NCBI GenBank assembly: GCA_030453435.1
Contig: JAKDKI010000029.1
Span: 1 to 13,315, forward strand
Source: Kocuria sp.
Lineage (GTDB): Bacteria > Actinomycetota > Actinomycetes > Actinomycetales > Micrococcaceae
DNA: 13,315 nt
Reading direction: 5' to 3'
In this document: positions 1-6,958 of the stretch, piece by piece
How positions within the stretch are numbered: the stretch's first letter is position 1
How the letters are laid out: each line of letters begins with the position of its first letter
Translations under genes and position numbers: made by a program
Notes under the pieces: generated by a model
Database searches by the model: none
The model's input: the letters and a program-made list of their open reading frames with translations, nothing else
Told to the model about the DNA's origin: nothing

Positions 1-1796
1 TTGCGCTGGGTCTTGACCCACGCGGCGAACCGGCCGGAGTGTTCCGTCATGAGTTCGGCGGGAGTGCCGTCCAGTTCGATATTTCCGTTCTCGATCCACA
101 GGACGCGGTCCGCGTCCAGCGCCAGGTGCGCATCGTGGGTGATGGCCACGGTCGTGCGATCCACGGTCAGGTGATCGATTGCCTTGAGCACCGCCGACGT
201 CGCCGCGGGGTCCAGTCCCGTGGTGGCCTCGTCCAAGACGACTACCGGCGAATCCCTCAGCAGAGCACGAGCCACCGCAATGCGCTGACGCTGACCGCCG
301 GACAGGGTGCCGCCGCGCTCGCCCACGTAGGTGTCGTAGGCCTCGGGCATTGCACAAATGAAGTCGTGGGCATAGGCGCGGCGAGCGGCTTCCTGCACCT
401 CTTCATCGGTGGCGTCCAAGCGGCCGTAGCGAATGTTGTCGTTGATGGTGCCGGAGAACAGCACTGTCTCCTGGGGTACCAGCGCGATGTGCGAGCGCAG
501 GCTCTCCAGCGTGATATCGCGAATATTGGTGCCGTCCAGGCAGACCTTGCCCTGGTCGGGATCGATCAATCGAGGCAGCAGTTTGCTGATCGTCGACTTA
601 CCGGCTCCCGAAGGACCCACCACGGCCACGCGCTGACCGGCGGGAATCTCCACGTCCACACCGCGGAGAATGGGATCGCCGGGGTTGTAACCGAACCACA
701 CGTCTCGCAGCGCCAATTCACCACGGGCGTAGGCCAGCGGCTTGGCCTGCGGATCGTCACCGATGTCCACGGGCACATCCAGCACGTCGGCGATGCGTTC
801 GCCGGAGGCCGTGGCGCGAGCAATGCGGCCGGTGTACTTGGCCAGGTCGCGCAGCGGCTTCATGGCTGTCTTGAGGTAGGTCAAGAAGATCACCAGGTCA
901 CCGGGAGTCATCCCGCCCTGCACCACACGCCACCCACCGCCGCCGAGCACCAGCGCGGTAGCGACACCCACGATCACGTCCGTGCGGCGTTCCAGTCCGG
1001 CAGCCAGCTTCTTGGCCTGCACACCGTCCTTGAGGGTCTTCATGTTGGAACCGGAGAAGTTCTTGCTGATCTCGCCGTGCAGGCTGTAAGCGTGCACCAC
1101 GCCGATCGCGCCCAGGGATTCCTGGGCGATGTTGGCCAGCTGCCCCTCGCCCTTACGGGTCCGGCGGGATGCCTCGGTGATGCGAGTGGTCGAACCCTGC
1201 GAGGTCACCCAATAGGCGATCGCGGCGAGCACCACCACGCAGGCCAGGCGTGCGTCCAGTACGAACATCACCACGGCCATGACCAGCAGCGTGATCACAT
1301 TGGCGATCAACGGCAGGCCGGCCGTGACGGCCACGTCCTGCAGCTTGCCCACGTCACCTACCAAGCGTTGCACCAGATCGCCGCGCTTACTTGTGGCGTG
1401 ATAGCCGTCAGAGAGCGATTGCACGTGGGAGAACACCGATGCGCGCAGCTTGGTGGCCACCCGAGATCCGGCCAGGGCGAAGCACACCGTGGCCAGATAA
1501 TTGGACAGCGCACGCAGCCCCACGATCAGCACCACCGCGGCGGCGCACGCGACCAGCAGGCTCGCGGTCGCAGCGGGGGCACCGGGAATCGTTGCACCCA
1601 GTTGGGCGGTCACGGCATCCACCACGAACTTGGTGGGCCACGGTTCGAGCACGCGGAACGCCACCTCGAACAGTAGAGCGGTAACGCCACCGGACATCAG
1701 CCACTTCTGGCTGCCCAGGTGGGGCCGCACAATTTTCAGTGTTCGGCGCAAGGCTCCGGGATCGACCTTGCCCGCCTTCTTGGATTTTGAGCTCAC
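1..1796 (-). CDS. ABC exporter half-transporter (membrane domain fused to ATPase), C-terminus beyond the left edge
   Basis: This is a type IV (ABCB/MsbA-like) exporter half, expected to act as a homodimer in the cytoplasmic membrane. About 598 codons are visible and the frame is open to base 1, so only the last residues are missing. Residues ~20-330 form the membrane domain, with hydrophobic helices and the usual charged coupling stretches. The ATPase follows: Walker A GPSGAGKST at ~393-401, Q-loop VPQET, signature LSGGQRQR at ~491-498, Walker B VVVLDEAT at ~517-524, a TGLD D-loop and the switch histidine in AITHDAH. All catalytic residues are present. I chose GTG at 1796 because it sits inside the stop codon of the upstream glycosyltransferase gene (GTGA overlap), and no good independent ribosome binding site was seen. 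Being coupled to two glycosyltransferase genes suggests it flips or exports a glycan-lipid, as PglK/WlaB does for oligosaccharide-lipid. A general multidrug exporter is the alternative. Confidence 0.93.
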   Translation of the reverse strand, partial: MSSKSKKAGKVDPGALRRTLKIVRPHLGSQKWLMSGGVTALLFEVAFRVLEPWPTKFVVDAVTAQLGATIPGAPAATASLLVACAAAVVLIVGLRALSNYLATVCFALAGSRVATKLRASVFSHVQSLSDGYHATSKRGDLVQRLVGDVGKLQDVAVTAGLPLIANVITLLVMAVVMFVLDARLACVVVLAAIAYWVTSQGSTTRITEASRRTRKGEGQLANIAQESLGAIGVVHAYSLHGEISKNFSGSNMKTLKDGVQAKKLAAGLERRTDVIVGVATALVLGGGGWRVVQGGMTPGDLVIFLTYLKTAMKPLRDLAKYTGRIARATASGERIADVLDVPVDIGDDPQAKPLAYARGELALRDVWFGYNPGDPILRGVDVEIPAGQRVAVVGPSGAGKSTISKLLPRLIDPDQGKVCLDGTNIRDITLESLRSHIALVPQETVLFSGTINDNIRYGRLDATDEEVQEAARRAYAHDFICAMPEAYDTYVGERGGTLSGGQRQRIAVARALLRDSPVVVLDEATTGLDPAATSAVLKAIDHLTVDRTTVAITHDAHLALDADRVLWIENGNIELDGTPAELMTEHSGRFAAWVKTQR

Positions 1797-4387
1797 GGTG
1801 CGCCACCATCTCCGGCCGCGACTGCAGCGGTTTCGGGCGCCCCATCCATTCCGGAGGCGTCCGCCTCGGGGGCGGGACCAGCGGCGGGTGCGTGAGCGGC
1901 GTCGTCGGCGGTCTCGGCGGGCTGGGTGACGACGCCGCTCAGGATCGTGTCCACGGCATTGGACCAGCTGTGCCGCGAGACGGCCAGGGCGCGCGCGTTG
2001 CGCGCCATGCGGTCGCGGCGTTCGGCGTCGACCACGAGCTCGTCGATCGCGTCCGCGAGCGCTTGCGCGTCCGACGGCGCCACGAGCACCCCGGCGTCCG
2101 TGCCGTCCAGGATCTGCGGGATCTGTCCGATGGCCGAGGCCACCACGGGAAGCCCCGCGGCGAGGTATTCGTACACCTTGAGCGGGGAGAAGTAGGAGTC
2201 CTCGGCTGCCACGGCCGGGTAGGGCGCGGTGGCGATCGAGCAGTCGGTCAACAGACCGGGAACGGCCTCGGGGGTTACTGCGCCGGTGAACGAGACGCGA
2301 TGCTGCAGACCGGCGTCCTTCACACGAGCGCGCAGGCTGTCCCCCTGCGGTCCGTGGCCGATGATGCGCAGGTCCCAGTCCTGCTGGGCCAGTGCGGCGG
2401 CCTCGACGAGGGTTTCCACCCCGTGCCACGGCTTGAGCGTGCCCACGAACGCCACGGTCGGGCGGTCATGTTCCAGGGGATCCTCACCGGGAGCGATGCG
2501 GTCCGTGTTGACGCCGTTGGGCACCACGGTGACGTCCGCTCCCCCGGTCGTTCCCGCGACCCAGTCCGCGACCATCGCGGAGACTGCGATCGTGTGCGCG
2601 GCGGCCGAGGTCTGTTCGACCAGCGCGCGGTGGGCCAGCTTCTCATCCACCAGGTGACGGTGCGTGCGCTGCTCATCGATGAGCGGCGCGTTGACCTCCA
2701 GGATGCCCGGGATGCCGGCGGGTGCGACCTGCGCGAGCGCGGTCGAGAACAAGGAGTAGCGCTCGTAGACCAGGTCGAAGCCACCGGCGGCGATCTGGAA
2801 CGCGAATTCGGCGCCGACGGCGTGCTGGGCGGCCTCGCGCTCAGCGGTTTCCTTGGTCTTGATGGGACGGTGAACGACTTCCACTCCGCCCAGGTCCGCG
2901 GGCATGTCATCCCCGGTGCGGGTCGCGAAGATCGTGACGTCCGCGCCACGGCGAATGAATTCCCGCACCACTTCCTGCACGTGCACGGACGCGCCCTTGG
3001 TGCCGAACACCGGAATGCCCGGGTCCACACACACGTACGCGATGCGTTTGCCGTGGAGATCCATGACGGGCGGGGTGGTCTGAGCGTCGTCGGCGGTTTC
3101 GCTCACACGCGGAACGGACGGTACGACGGGTTCCACAACGTCGTCGAACCGGCCATCTTCCAAGGCCACGAGCGTGCGGGCCTGGGAATGCGAATCAAAA
3201 CGGTTGTCGATGTGGCGGCGACCGGCGGCGGCCATGGCCTGGCGGTCGAAGGAAGGATCGGCAATGGTCGCCAACGCTGAGACCAGCTCGTCCACGTCGC
3301 CGGGCGTGTGCAGGAATCCGGTGACCCCGTGCTCGATGGCCTCGGGAATCCCGGTGACGGTCGAGGCAACGCAGGGCACACCGCTGGCCATGGCTTCGAG
3401 CAGCACGGTGGGCAAGCCGTCCGCATTACCGTCCGCGCCCACAATGGAGGGGGCAGCGAAGACATCGGCCCAGGTGAGCAGGTCACGGACCTCCTGTTGC
3501 GTGCGAGCACCCAGCAACGTGATCACGTGGTTGAGTCCGGCGATATCGATCGCGGTCTGGACGCGAGCGAACAATTCGCCTTCGCCGGCGATCCGCACCT
3601 CGACCGGGATGCCCTTGGCCACGAGCCGACCCGCAGCAGCCACCAGGTCGAAAAAGCCCTTCTTCTCGACCATGCGCCCCACCGCGGCGATCTGCAGCGG
3701 GCGTGAACCGTTCACCGCCGCCGGCGGGGAGTACGGGAAACGCTCGAGTTCCAGCCCGTTGTAGACCAGGTGCAGCTTGTCCGCATGGTCCGGGTACTGG
3801 GTGGCCAGGTGATTGAGGTTGTACTCGGAGATCGTGATGATGTGATGCGAGCGCGCGATAGTGCGGCCCAAGCGGGCGGGCACCACGGACTCGTGGAAGA
3901 TGTCCTTGGCGTGAGTCGTCACGGAGTACTGGATACCGGCCAGAAGAGCGGCGACCTCGGCGGTTTGCCCGGCCAACGATCCGAAGTGAGCGTGCAGGTG
4001 AGTGATGCCGCGGCGAGACACCTCGCACGCGAGATGGACGGCCTGATGGACGTCGGCGGCGTCGTAGGTCGCCAGCTCGGGCAGCAGCTCGGCGTAACGG
4101 CGAGCGAAACCCGGAATCGTGGCGGTTGCGTCCGCGAAGAGCGCCCATGCGTCGGACAGCTTGTACGGCTTGGGGAGGAACGTCACGGGACCCTGCACGC
4201 GCGCGATCTCCGGGTGGAAGCGGGTGTCCGTGGTGGGGCGCAAAGCGAAGACCTCAAGGGACTCACCGGCAGCTTCGCGGGCGAGGATCTCGGTCACGAT
4301 GAAGGTTTCAGAAAACCGCGGGTACACCTTGAGCACGTAGGCCGTCTTGCGTGCCGGGTGGGCGGTGGCGGACTCAGACTGCTGCAT
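1793..4387 (-). CDS. Tandem GT4 glycosyltransferase (two complete GT-B modules in one chain)
   Basis: The product is a predicted cytoplasmic or membrane-associated enzyme of 864 residues holding two retaining GT4-type glycosyltransferases. Module 1 (~10-400) begins YVLKVYPRFSETFI, as in WcaL/AmsK-like exopolysaccharide transferases. It has the GRMVEKKG nucleotide-sugar loop at ~236 and DGLPTVLLEAM at ~323-333, where the first acid of the EX7E motif is Asp. Module 2 (~440-810) has the Gly-rich GIPVFGTKGASVHV start, GTLKPWHGV at ~648 and SPLKVYEYLAAG at ~735-746. That last form is common in GT4 and lacks the first Glu. A Pro/Ala/Asp-rich linker joins the modules, and a similar disordered tail ends the protein. 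The frame is open upstream to an ATG at 4510. I prefer ATG 4387 because an AGGAG lies six bases upstream and the longer form adds 41 non-conserved residues entirely inside the preceding gene. It overlaps the preceding gene by 14 bases. The family call is firm, but donor, acceptor and product are unknown. Confidence 0.93.
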   Translation of the reverse strand: MQQSESATAHPARKTAYVLKVYPRFSETFIVTEILAREAAGESLEVFALRPTTDTRFHPEIARVQGPVTFLPKPYKLSDAWALFADATATIPGFARRYAELLPELATYDAADVHQAVHLACEVSRRGITHLHAHFGSLAGQTAEVAALLAGIQYSVTTHAKDIFHESVVPARLGRTIARSHHIITISEYNLNHLATQYPDHADKLHLVYNGLELERFPYSPPAAVNGSRPLQIAAVGRMVEKKGFFDLVAAAGRLVAKGIPVEVRIAGEGELFARVQTAIDIAGLNHVITLLGARTQQEVRDLLTWADVFAAPSIVGADGNADGLPTVLLEAMASGVPCVASTVTGIPEAIEHGVTGFLHTPGDVDELVSALATIADPSFDRQAMAAAGRRHIDNRFDSHSQARTLVALEDGRFDDVVEPVVPSVPRVSETADDAQTTPPVMDLHGKRIAYVCVDPGIPVFGTKGASVHVQEVVREFIRRGADVTIFATRTGDDMPADLGGVEVVHRPIKTKETAEREAAQHAVGAEFAFQIAAGGFDLVYERYSLFSTALAQVAPAGIPGILEVNAPLIDEQRTHRHLVDEKLAHRALVEQTSAAAHTIAVSAMVADWVAGTTGGADVTVVPNGVNTDRIAPGEDPLEHDRPTVAFVGTLKPWHGVETLVEAAALAQQDWDLRIIGHGPQGDSLRARVKDAGLQHRVSFTGAVTPEAVPGLLTDCSIATAPYPAVAAEDSYFSPLKVYEYLAAGLPVVASAIGQIPQILDGTDAGVLVAPSDAQALADAIDELVVDAERRDRMARNARALAVSRHSWSNAVDTILSGVVTQPAETADDAAHAPAAGPAPEADASGMDGAPETAAVAAGDGGAP

Positions 4388-5729
4388 GGTTGACTCCTGC
4401 TGTTTGGAGCGAGTGGGCCGGAGCGGTCGCCGCGTTGCGGGGTGCTCCCCCGGGATCAACAATCGCGGCAACCCCTGACTCAGCAGAATAGCCAGCCACG
4501 ATGTCCCCATCCCGAACGGGCAGGGGTAAGACAGACTTATCGGTCAACCACGCAAGATCCACGGCCAGGTCCACCACGCGTTCCAGACCGTTCAGCCCGA
4601 GACCTTCGCGAGCAGCCTGTTGCTTCTCCCGAACTGCCGGGTTGGCCACGGCCTCGGCCAACCACTGGCCGATGGCCTCGCTGGTGGCCTCGGAAGGATC
4701 CATCCAATCAATGGCACCGGTCTCCCCCAGCCCGCGAGCGCGAATGATCTGCTCTGTGCGCGGGGTGGTGCGCGGAACCAGCATTGCGGGGGTATCGGTG
4801 GACAGAGTTTCGGCCACGGTGTTGTACCCCGCCATGGACACCACGGCCTCTGCGGAAGCCACGTAGGACATACCGTCCGAAACCTTGTTGGTGACCTTGG
4901 TGGAGGGCCCAGCGGCGGCCTCGACCTCGTGGCGTTCGGCAGCGGCCATTTGGGGGCCGGTCACGACTAAGTGCTGCACACCGGCCGGTACCGGAGCGGC
5001 AGCCGCGGCCTTGGCCACGTTGACGCCGTCGGACCCGCCGCCGAGCATCGTGAGCACGAACGGCTTGATGGTGGCATTGTGGCGGCCACTGAACTTGCGG
5101 CCGCTCGAAAGCAGACCCGTGTAGTCGACCATGGGCGCAAATTCGGCGGGCAGCTCGCCCGTGGCCAAGGGGTCGTGGATCTCGCGGTCACCGTAAACCC
5201 AGATGCGGTCGAACAGGTCGGTCACGGACTCCACGCCCACGCGCTTCCACTCCTCGGCGGCGACCTCGGGCGCGTCCAGGACCTCACGCAGACCCAGGAC
5301 GAACGTGGTCTCCGGCTTCACAGCCTTGAGATCCTTGAGGGGCTTGATGAGCTCGCCGTCGATACCGAACGGGTGGCGATCCACGATCACGATGTGCGGG
5401 CGGAAAGCATCCAGCGCGCCACCGATCACGGAGGAACGGATGTCGAACAAGCGCTTGCTCTTGACTCCCAGGTGGCGAGCCTCGTACTTGCCGCTCTTCT
5501 TGCGAATGCCGGGGACCACGAGCCAGTCAAAGCCTTCGGGGCAGCGGTAGGACGTAGCCGTGCGCTCACCGGTGATGAGCATCCCGGACAGCGTGCGGCC
5601 GGTCAGCTCGGGCAACGCGTCGGACAGAGCCTGCGCGATAGCCAGGTTGCGGCGGGTGTGGCCCAGACCCAACGAATCGTGTGAGTAGAGAGCGATCCGC
5701 AACTCCTGGGAGTGATCTGCAGTGTCCAT
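4374..5729 (-). CDS. Predicted GT28/MurG-like glycosyltransferase (COG4671 type)
   Basis: This is a 451-residue predicted GT-B fold glycosyltransferase. The N-terminus reads IALYSHDSLGLGHTRRN at ~12-28, the Gly/His loop typical of GT28-like enzymes and of the COG4671 'predicted glycosyl transferase' group. The C-terminal half has VVTGPQM, then SMAGYNTVAE near residue 300 and PRTTPRTEQIIRA, matching the nucleotide-sugar binding half of MurG-like proteins. About 55 residues at the C-terminus (Ala/Gly/Pro-rich) extend past the fold. There is no signal peptide or obvious membrane helix, so it probably acts on the cytoplasmic face. ATG 5729 has a GAGG seven bases upstream and is the first gene of a leftward operon with the tandem GT4 protein and the ABC exporter. 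MurG itself is unlikely because the sequence is diverged and no dcw-cluster genes are nearby. Substrate and acceptor are unknown. Confidence 0.88.
   Translation of the reverse strand: MDTADHSQELRIALYSHDSLGLGHTRRNLAIAQALSDALPELTGRTLSGMLITGERTATSYRCPEGFDWLVVPGIRKKSGKYEARHLGVKSKRLFDIRSSVIGGALDAFRPHIVIVDRHPFGIDGELIKPLKDLKAVKPETTFVLGLREVLDAPEVAAEEWKRVGVESVTDLFDRIWVYGDREIHDPLATGELPAEFAPMVDYTGLLSSGRKFSGRHNATIKPFVLTMLGGGSDGVNVAKAAAAAPVPAGVQHLVVTGPQMAAAERHEVEAAAGPSTKVTNKVSDGMSYVASAEAVVSMAGYNTVAETLSTDTPAMLVPRTTPRTEQIIRARGLGETGAIDWMDPSEATSEAIGQWLAEAVANPAVREKQQAAREGLGLNGLERVVDLAVDLAWLTDKSVLPLPVRDGDIVAGYSAESGVAAIVDPGGAPRNAATAPAHSLQTAGVNHAAV
4394..4398 (-). promoter_or_regulatory. Ribosome binding site deciding the start of the tandem glycosyltransferase
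   Basis: AGGAG on the minus strand is followed by six bases and then ATG 4387. It lies inside the end of the upstream glycosyltransferase gene. It favours the 864-residue product over the in-frame 905-residue alternative beginning at 4510. Confidence 0.75.
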
Positions 5730-5825
5730 CTGTTTACCTCACGTTCGAGCCGGCTGGTGGATCCGCCGACGGCTGTCCTGATAGCCCAAGACTAAAAATC
5801 AGGTGTGAATCGGGCGTGAGACGTT

Positions 5826-5843
5826 CATGAGAAATTTCTCATG
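5826..5843. promoter_or_regulatory. Perfect 18-bp palindrome, candidate operator
   Basis: CATGAGAAATTTCTCATG equals its own reverse complement across all 18 bases. It is the most A/T-rich stretch of the region. It lies 96 bp upstream of the leftward glycosyltransferase start and 137 bp upstream of the rightward ATPase start. Such symmetry with an A/T core is typical of a dimeric repressor or activator site. It does not match the LexA, DtxR, CIRCE or GlxR consensus as I know them, so the binding protein is not identified. Confidence 0.6.
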
Positions 5844-5907
5844 TGTTACCCGCCGGTTGCTTAAGCGATGCGCGGTGCCGCCGGGCCGTCTCTGAGACCT
5901 GCGCACC

Positions 5908-5939
5908 CATGACGTTTGTCACCCGTGAGTCATGACGTT
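5908..5939 (+). repeat. Direct repeat CATGACGTT x2, 23-bp period, candidate activator sites
   Basis: Two identical 9-mers occupy 5908-5916 and 5931-5939. Their 23-bp spacing is about two helical turns, so they would lie on the same face of the DNA. They end 41 bp before the ATPase start codon, the usual location for activator sites next to a -35 element. A partial copy, GACGTTCATGAG, starts at 5820 and runs into the palindrome. I infer that the NarL-type regulator encoded downstream could bind here. There is no direct evidence. Confidence 0.45.
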
Positions 5940-5980
5940 CGGCAGTTCTGAGCGGGCCCGATTCCCGGGATCGTAGGGGT

Positions 5981-6931
5981 ATGAACACATCAGCCCCTTC
6001 CTCACCGTCCCCGGCCGCTCCCGCGACGACTCCGCTGGCTCCCGCCATCGAGTGCTCTCACGTTCATCAGGTGTTCCGCACCCGCATGGAGACTGTGCAC
6101 GCGGTCAACGATGTCAGCCTGCGCATCAACCGCGGTGAGATCGTTGCCCTGCTGGGACCCAACGGTGCGGGCAAGACCACGCTCCTGGACATGTTCTTGG
6201 GTATGTCCGATCCCAAGGAAGGCACGGTTTCGGTCTTCGGACGCAGCCCCCGTGAGGCTGTCTCCAAAGGCTTCCTGGGGGCCGTTCAACAAACGGGCGG
6301 ACTTCTGGACGATATTTCCGTCCGCGAGACCGTGGTGATGATCGCTTCTCTTTACCGAGAGCACATGCCCGTGGACGAGGCGCTGGAACGTGCCGGGGCG
6401 ACATCCTTTGCGAAACGTAAAGTCTCCAAATGCTCTGGTGGCCAGCAACAGCGCGTACGTTTCGCCCTCGCGCTGCTGCCTGAACCCGACCTGCTGATCC
6501 TGGACGAGCCCACGGCAGGCATGGATGTCGAAGCGCGGCACGAGTTCTGGGACACGATGCACGCCGAGGCCCGTGAAGGCCGCACGGTCATGTTCGCAAC
6601 CCACTACCTACAAGAGGCGCAGGACTTCGCTCAGCGAGTGGTGCTCCTGGACCACGGCCGCGTCCACCACGACGGCACGGTGGACAGCTTCCGCGCGGCC
6701 TCAAAAAGTCAGACGGTCACCTTCTCGTGGCCCTCGGCCACACCGCTGCCCGATTTTCCCGGGGTCACGCACCTCGATCGTGGCGGCGAACGCGTCACTG
6801 CCCGAACGCAGGACGCAGATCAACTGGCTCGTCTGCTGCTCACCGAAACGCCCGCCTCCGAGTTGGAAATCTCCCGCGGCGGGCTCGAAGAAGCTTTCAC
6901 CGCTCTCATCAACCGCCCCGCGAACAGCTGA
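5981..6931 (+). CDS. ABC transporter ATP-binding protein, ABC-2/DrrA type
   Basis: The 316-residue ATPase powers an ABC-2 type exporter. An Ala/Pro/Ser-rich leader of ~22 residues precedes the nucleotide-binding domain. Visible motifs are Walker A GPNGAGKTT (59-67), Q-loop VQQTGG, signature CSGGQQQR (151-158), Walker B LLILDEPT (171-178) and the switch histidine H208 in FATHYLQEA. The first signature residue is Cys where Leu is usual, with the rest intact. A C-terminal extension of ~90 residues after the domain is typical of the DrrA/CcmA group. ATG 5981 is the only reasonable start before the domain, but its AGGGG is just one base from the ATG, so initiation may be weak or leaderless. The partner permease follows 27 bases on. 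Its place next to a sensor kinase and regulator suggests inducible efflux of a membrane-active compound. The substrate is unknown. Confidence 0.94.
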   Translation: MNTSAPSSPSPAAPATTPLAPAIECSHVHQVFRTRMETVHAVNDVSLRINRGEIVALLGPNGAGKTTLLDMFLGMSDPKEGTVSVFGRSPREAVSKGFLGAVQQTGGLLDDISVRETVVMIASLYREHMPVDEALERAGATSFAKRKVSKCSGGQQQRVRFALALLPEPDLLILDEPTAGMDVEARHEFWDTMHAEAREGRTVMFATHYLQEAQDFAQRVVLLDHGRVHHDGTVDSFRAASKSQTVTFSWPSATPLPDFPGVTHLDRGGERVTARTQDADQLARLLLTETPASELEISRGGLEEAFTALINRPANS

Positions 6932-6958
6932 GACGGGCAGATCGGAAAGGAATTCGCC

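Larger units (their letters stand above)
5730..5980. promoter_or_regulatory. Divergent promoter region between the glycan operon and the transporter/two-component operon
   Basis: This 251-bp gap separates two divergent start codons and must hold promoters for both operons. The AT-rich patch around 5791-5800, about 60-70 bp upstream of the glycosyltransferase start, is the best promoter candidate for the leftward operon (TAGTCT on the minus strand fits the TAnnnT pattern, but no convincing -35 is present). I could not place a rightward promoter with confidence. The region also holds an 18-bp palindrome, a 9-bp direct repeat and a short inverted repeat GTCTCTGAGAC at 5888-5898. No ORF with a convincing start was found. 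Confidence 0.7.

Noticed and set aside
39..1676. Long 545-codon open frame on the plus strand
   Set aside because: It lies opposite the ABC exporter gene, whose translation shows all ABC motifs. The plus-strand product is His/Gly/Arg-rich with no fold signs, as expected for an antisense frame in GC-rich DNA.
1739..3280. 513-codon open frame on the plus strand
   Set aside because: It is antisense to the tandem glycosyltransferase, with low-complexity Gly/Arg/Val/His composition and no motif.
4388..4510. In-frame 41-residue N-terminal extension of the tandem glycosyltransferase
   Set aside because: The stretch lies fully inside the preceding gene. ATG 4387 has a good AGGAG and begins just before the conserved GT4 start.
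5888..5898. GTCTC-T-GAGAC inverted repeat
   Set aside because: The half-sites are only five bases. It may be chance, so it was mentioned in the control-region entry but not called as an operator.
5953..5972. CGGGCCCG and imperfect GATTCCCGGGATC palindromes near the ATPase start
   Set aside because: Short GC palindromes are expected often at this base composition, and no T-run or known operator pattern accompanies them.
5839..6048. Short minus-strand frame reaching into the divergent control region
   Set aside because: There is no ribosome binding site, it overlaps the ATPase start and the candidate operators, and it has no recognisable product.
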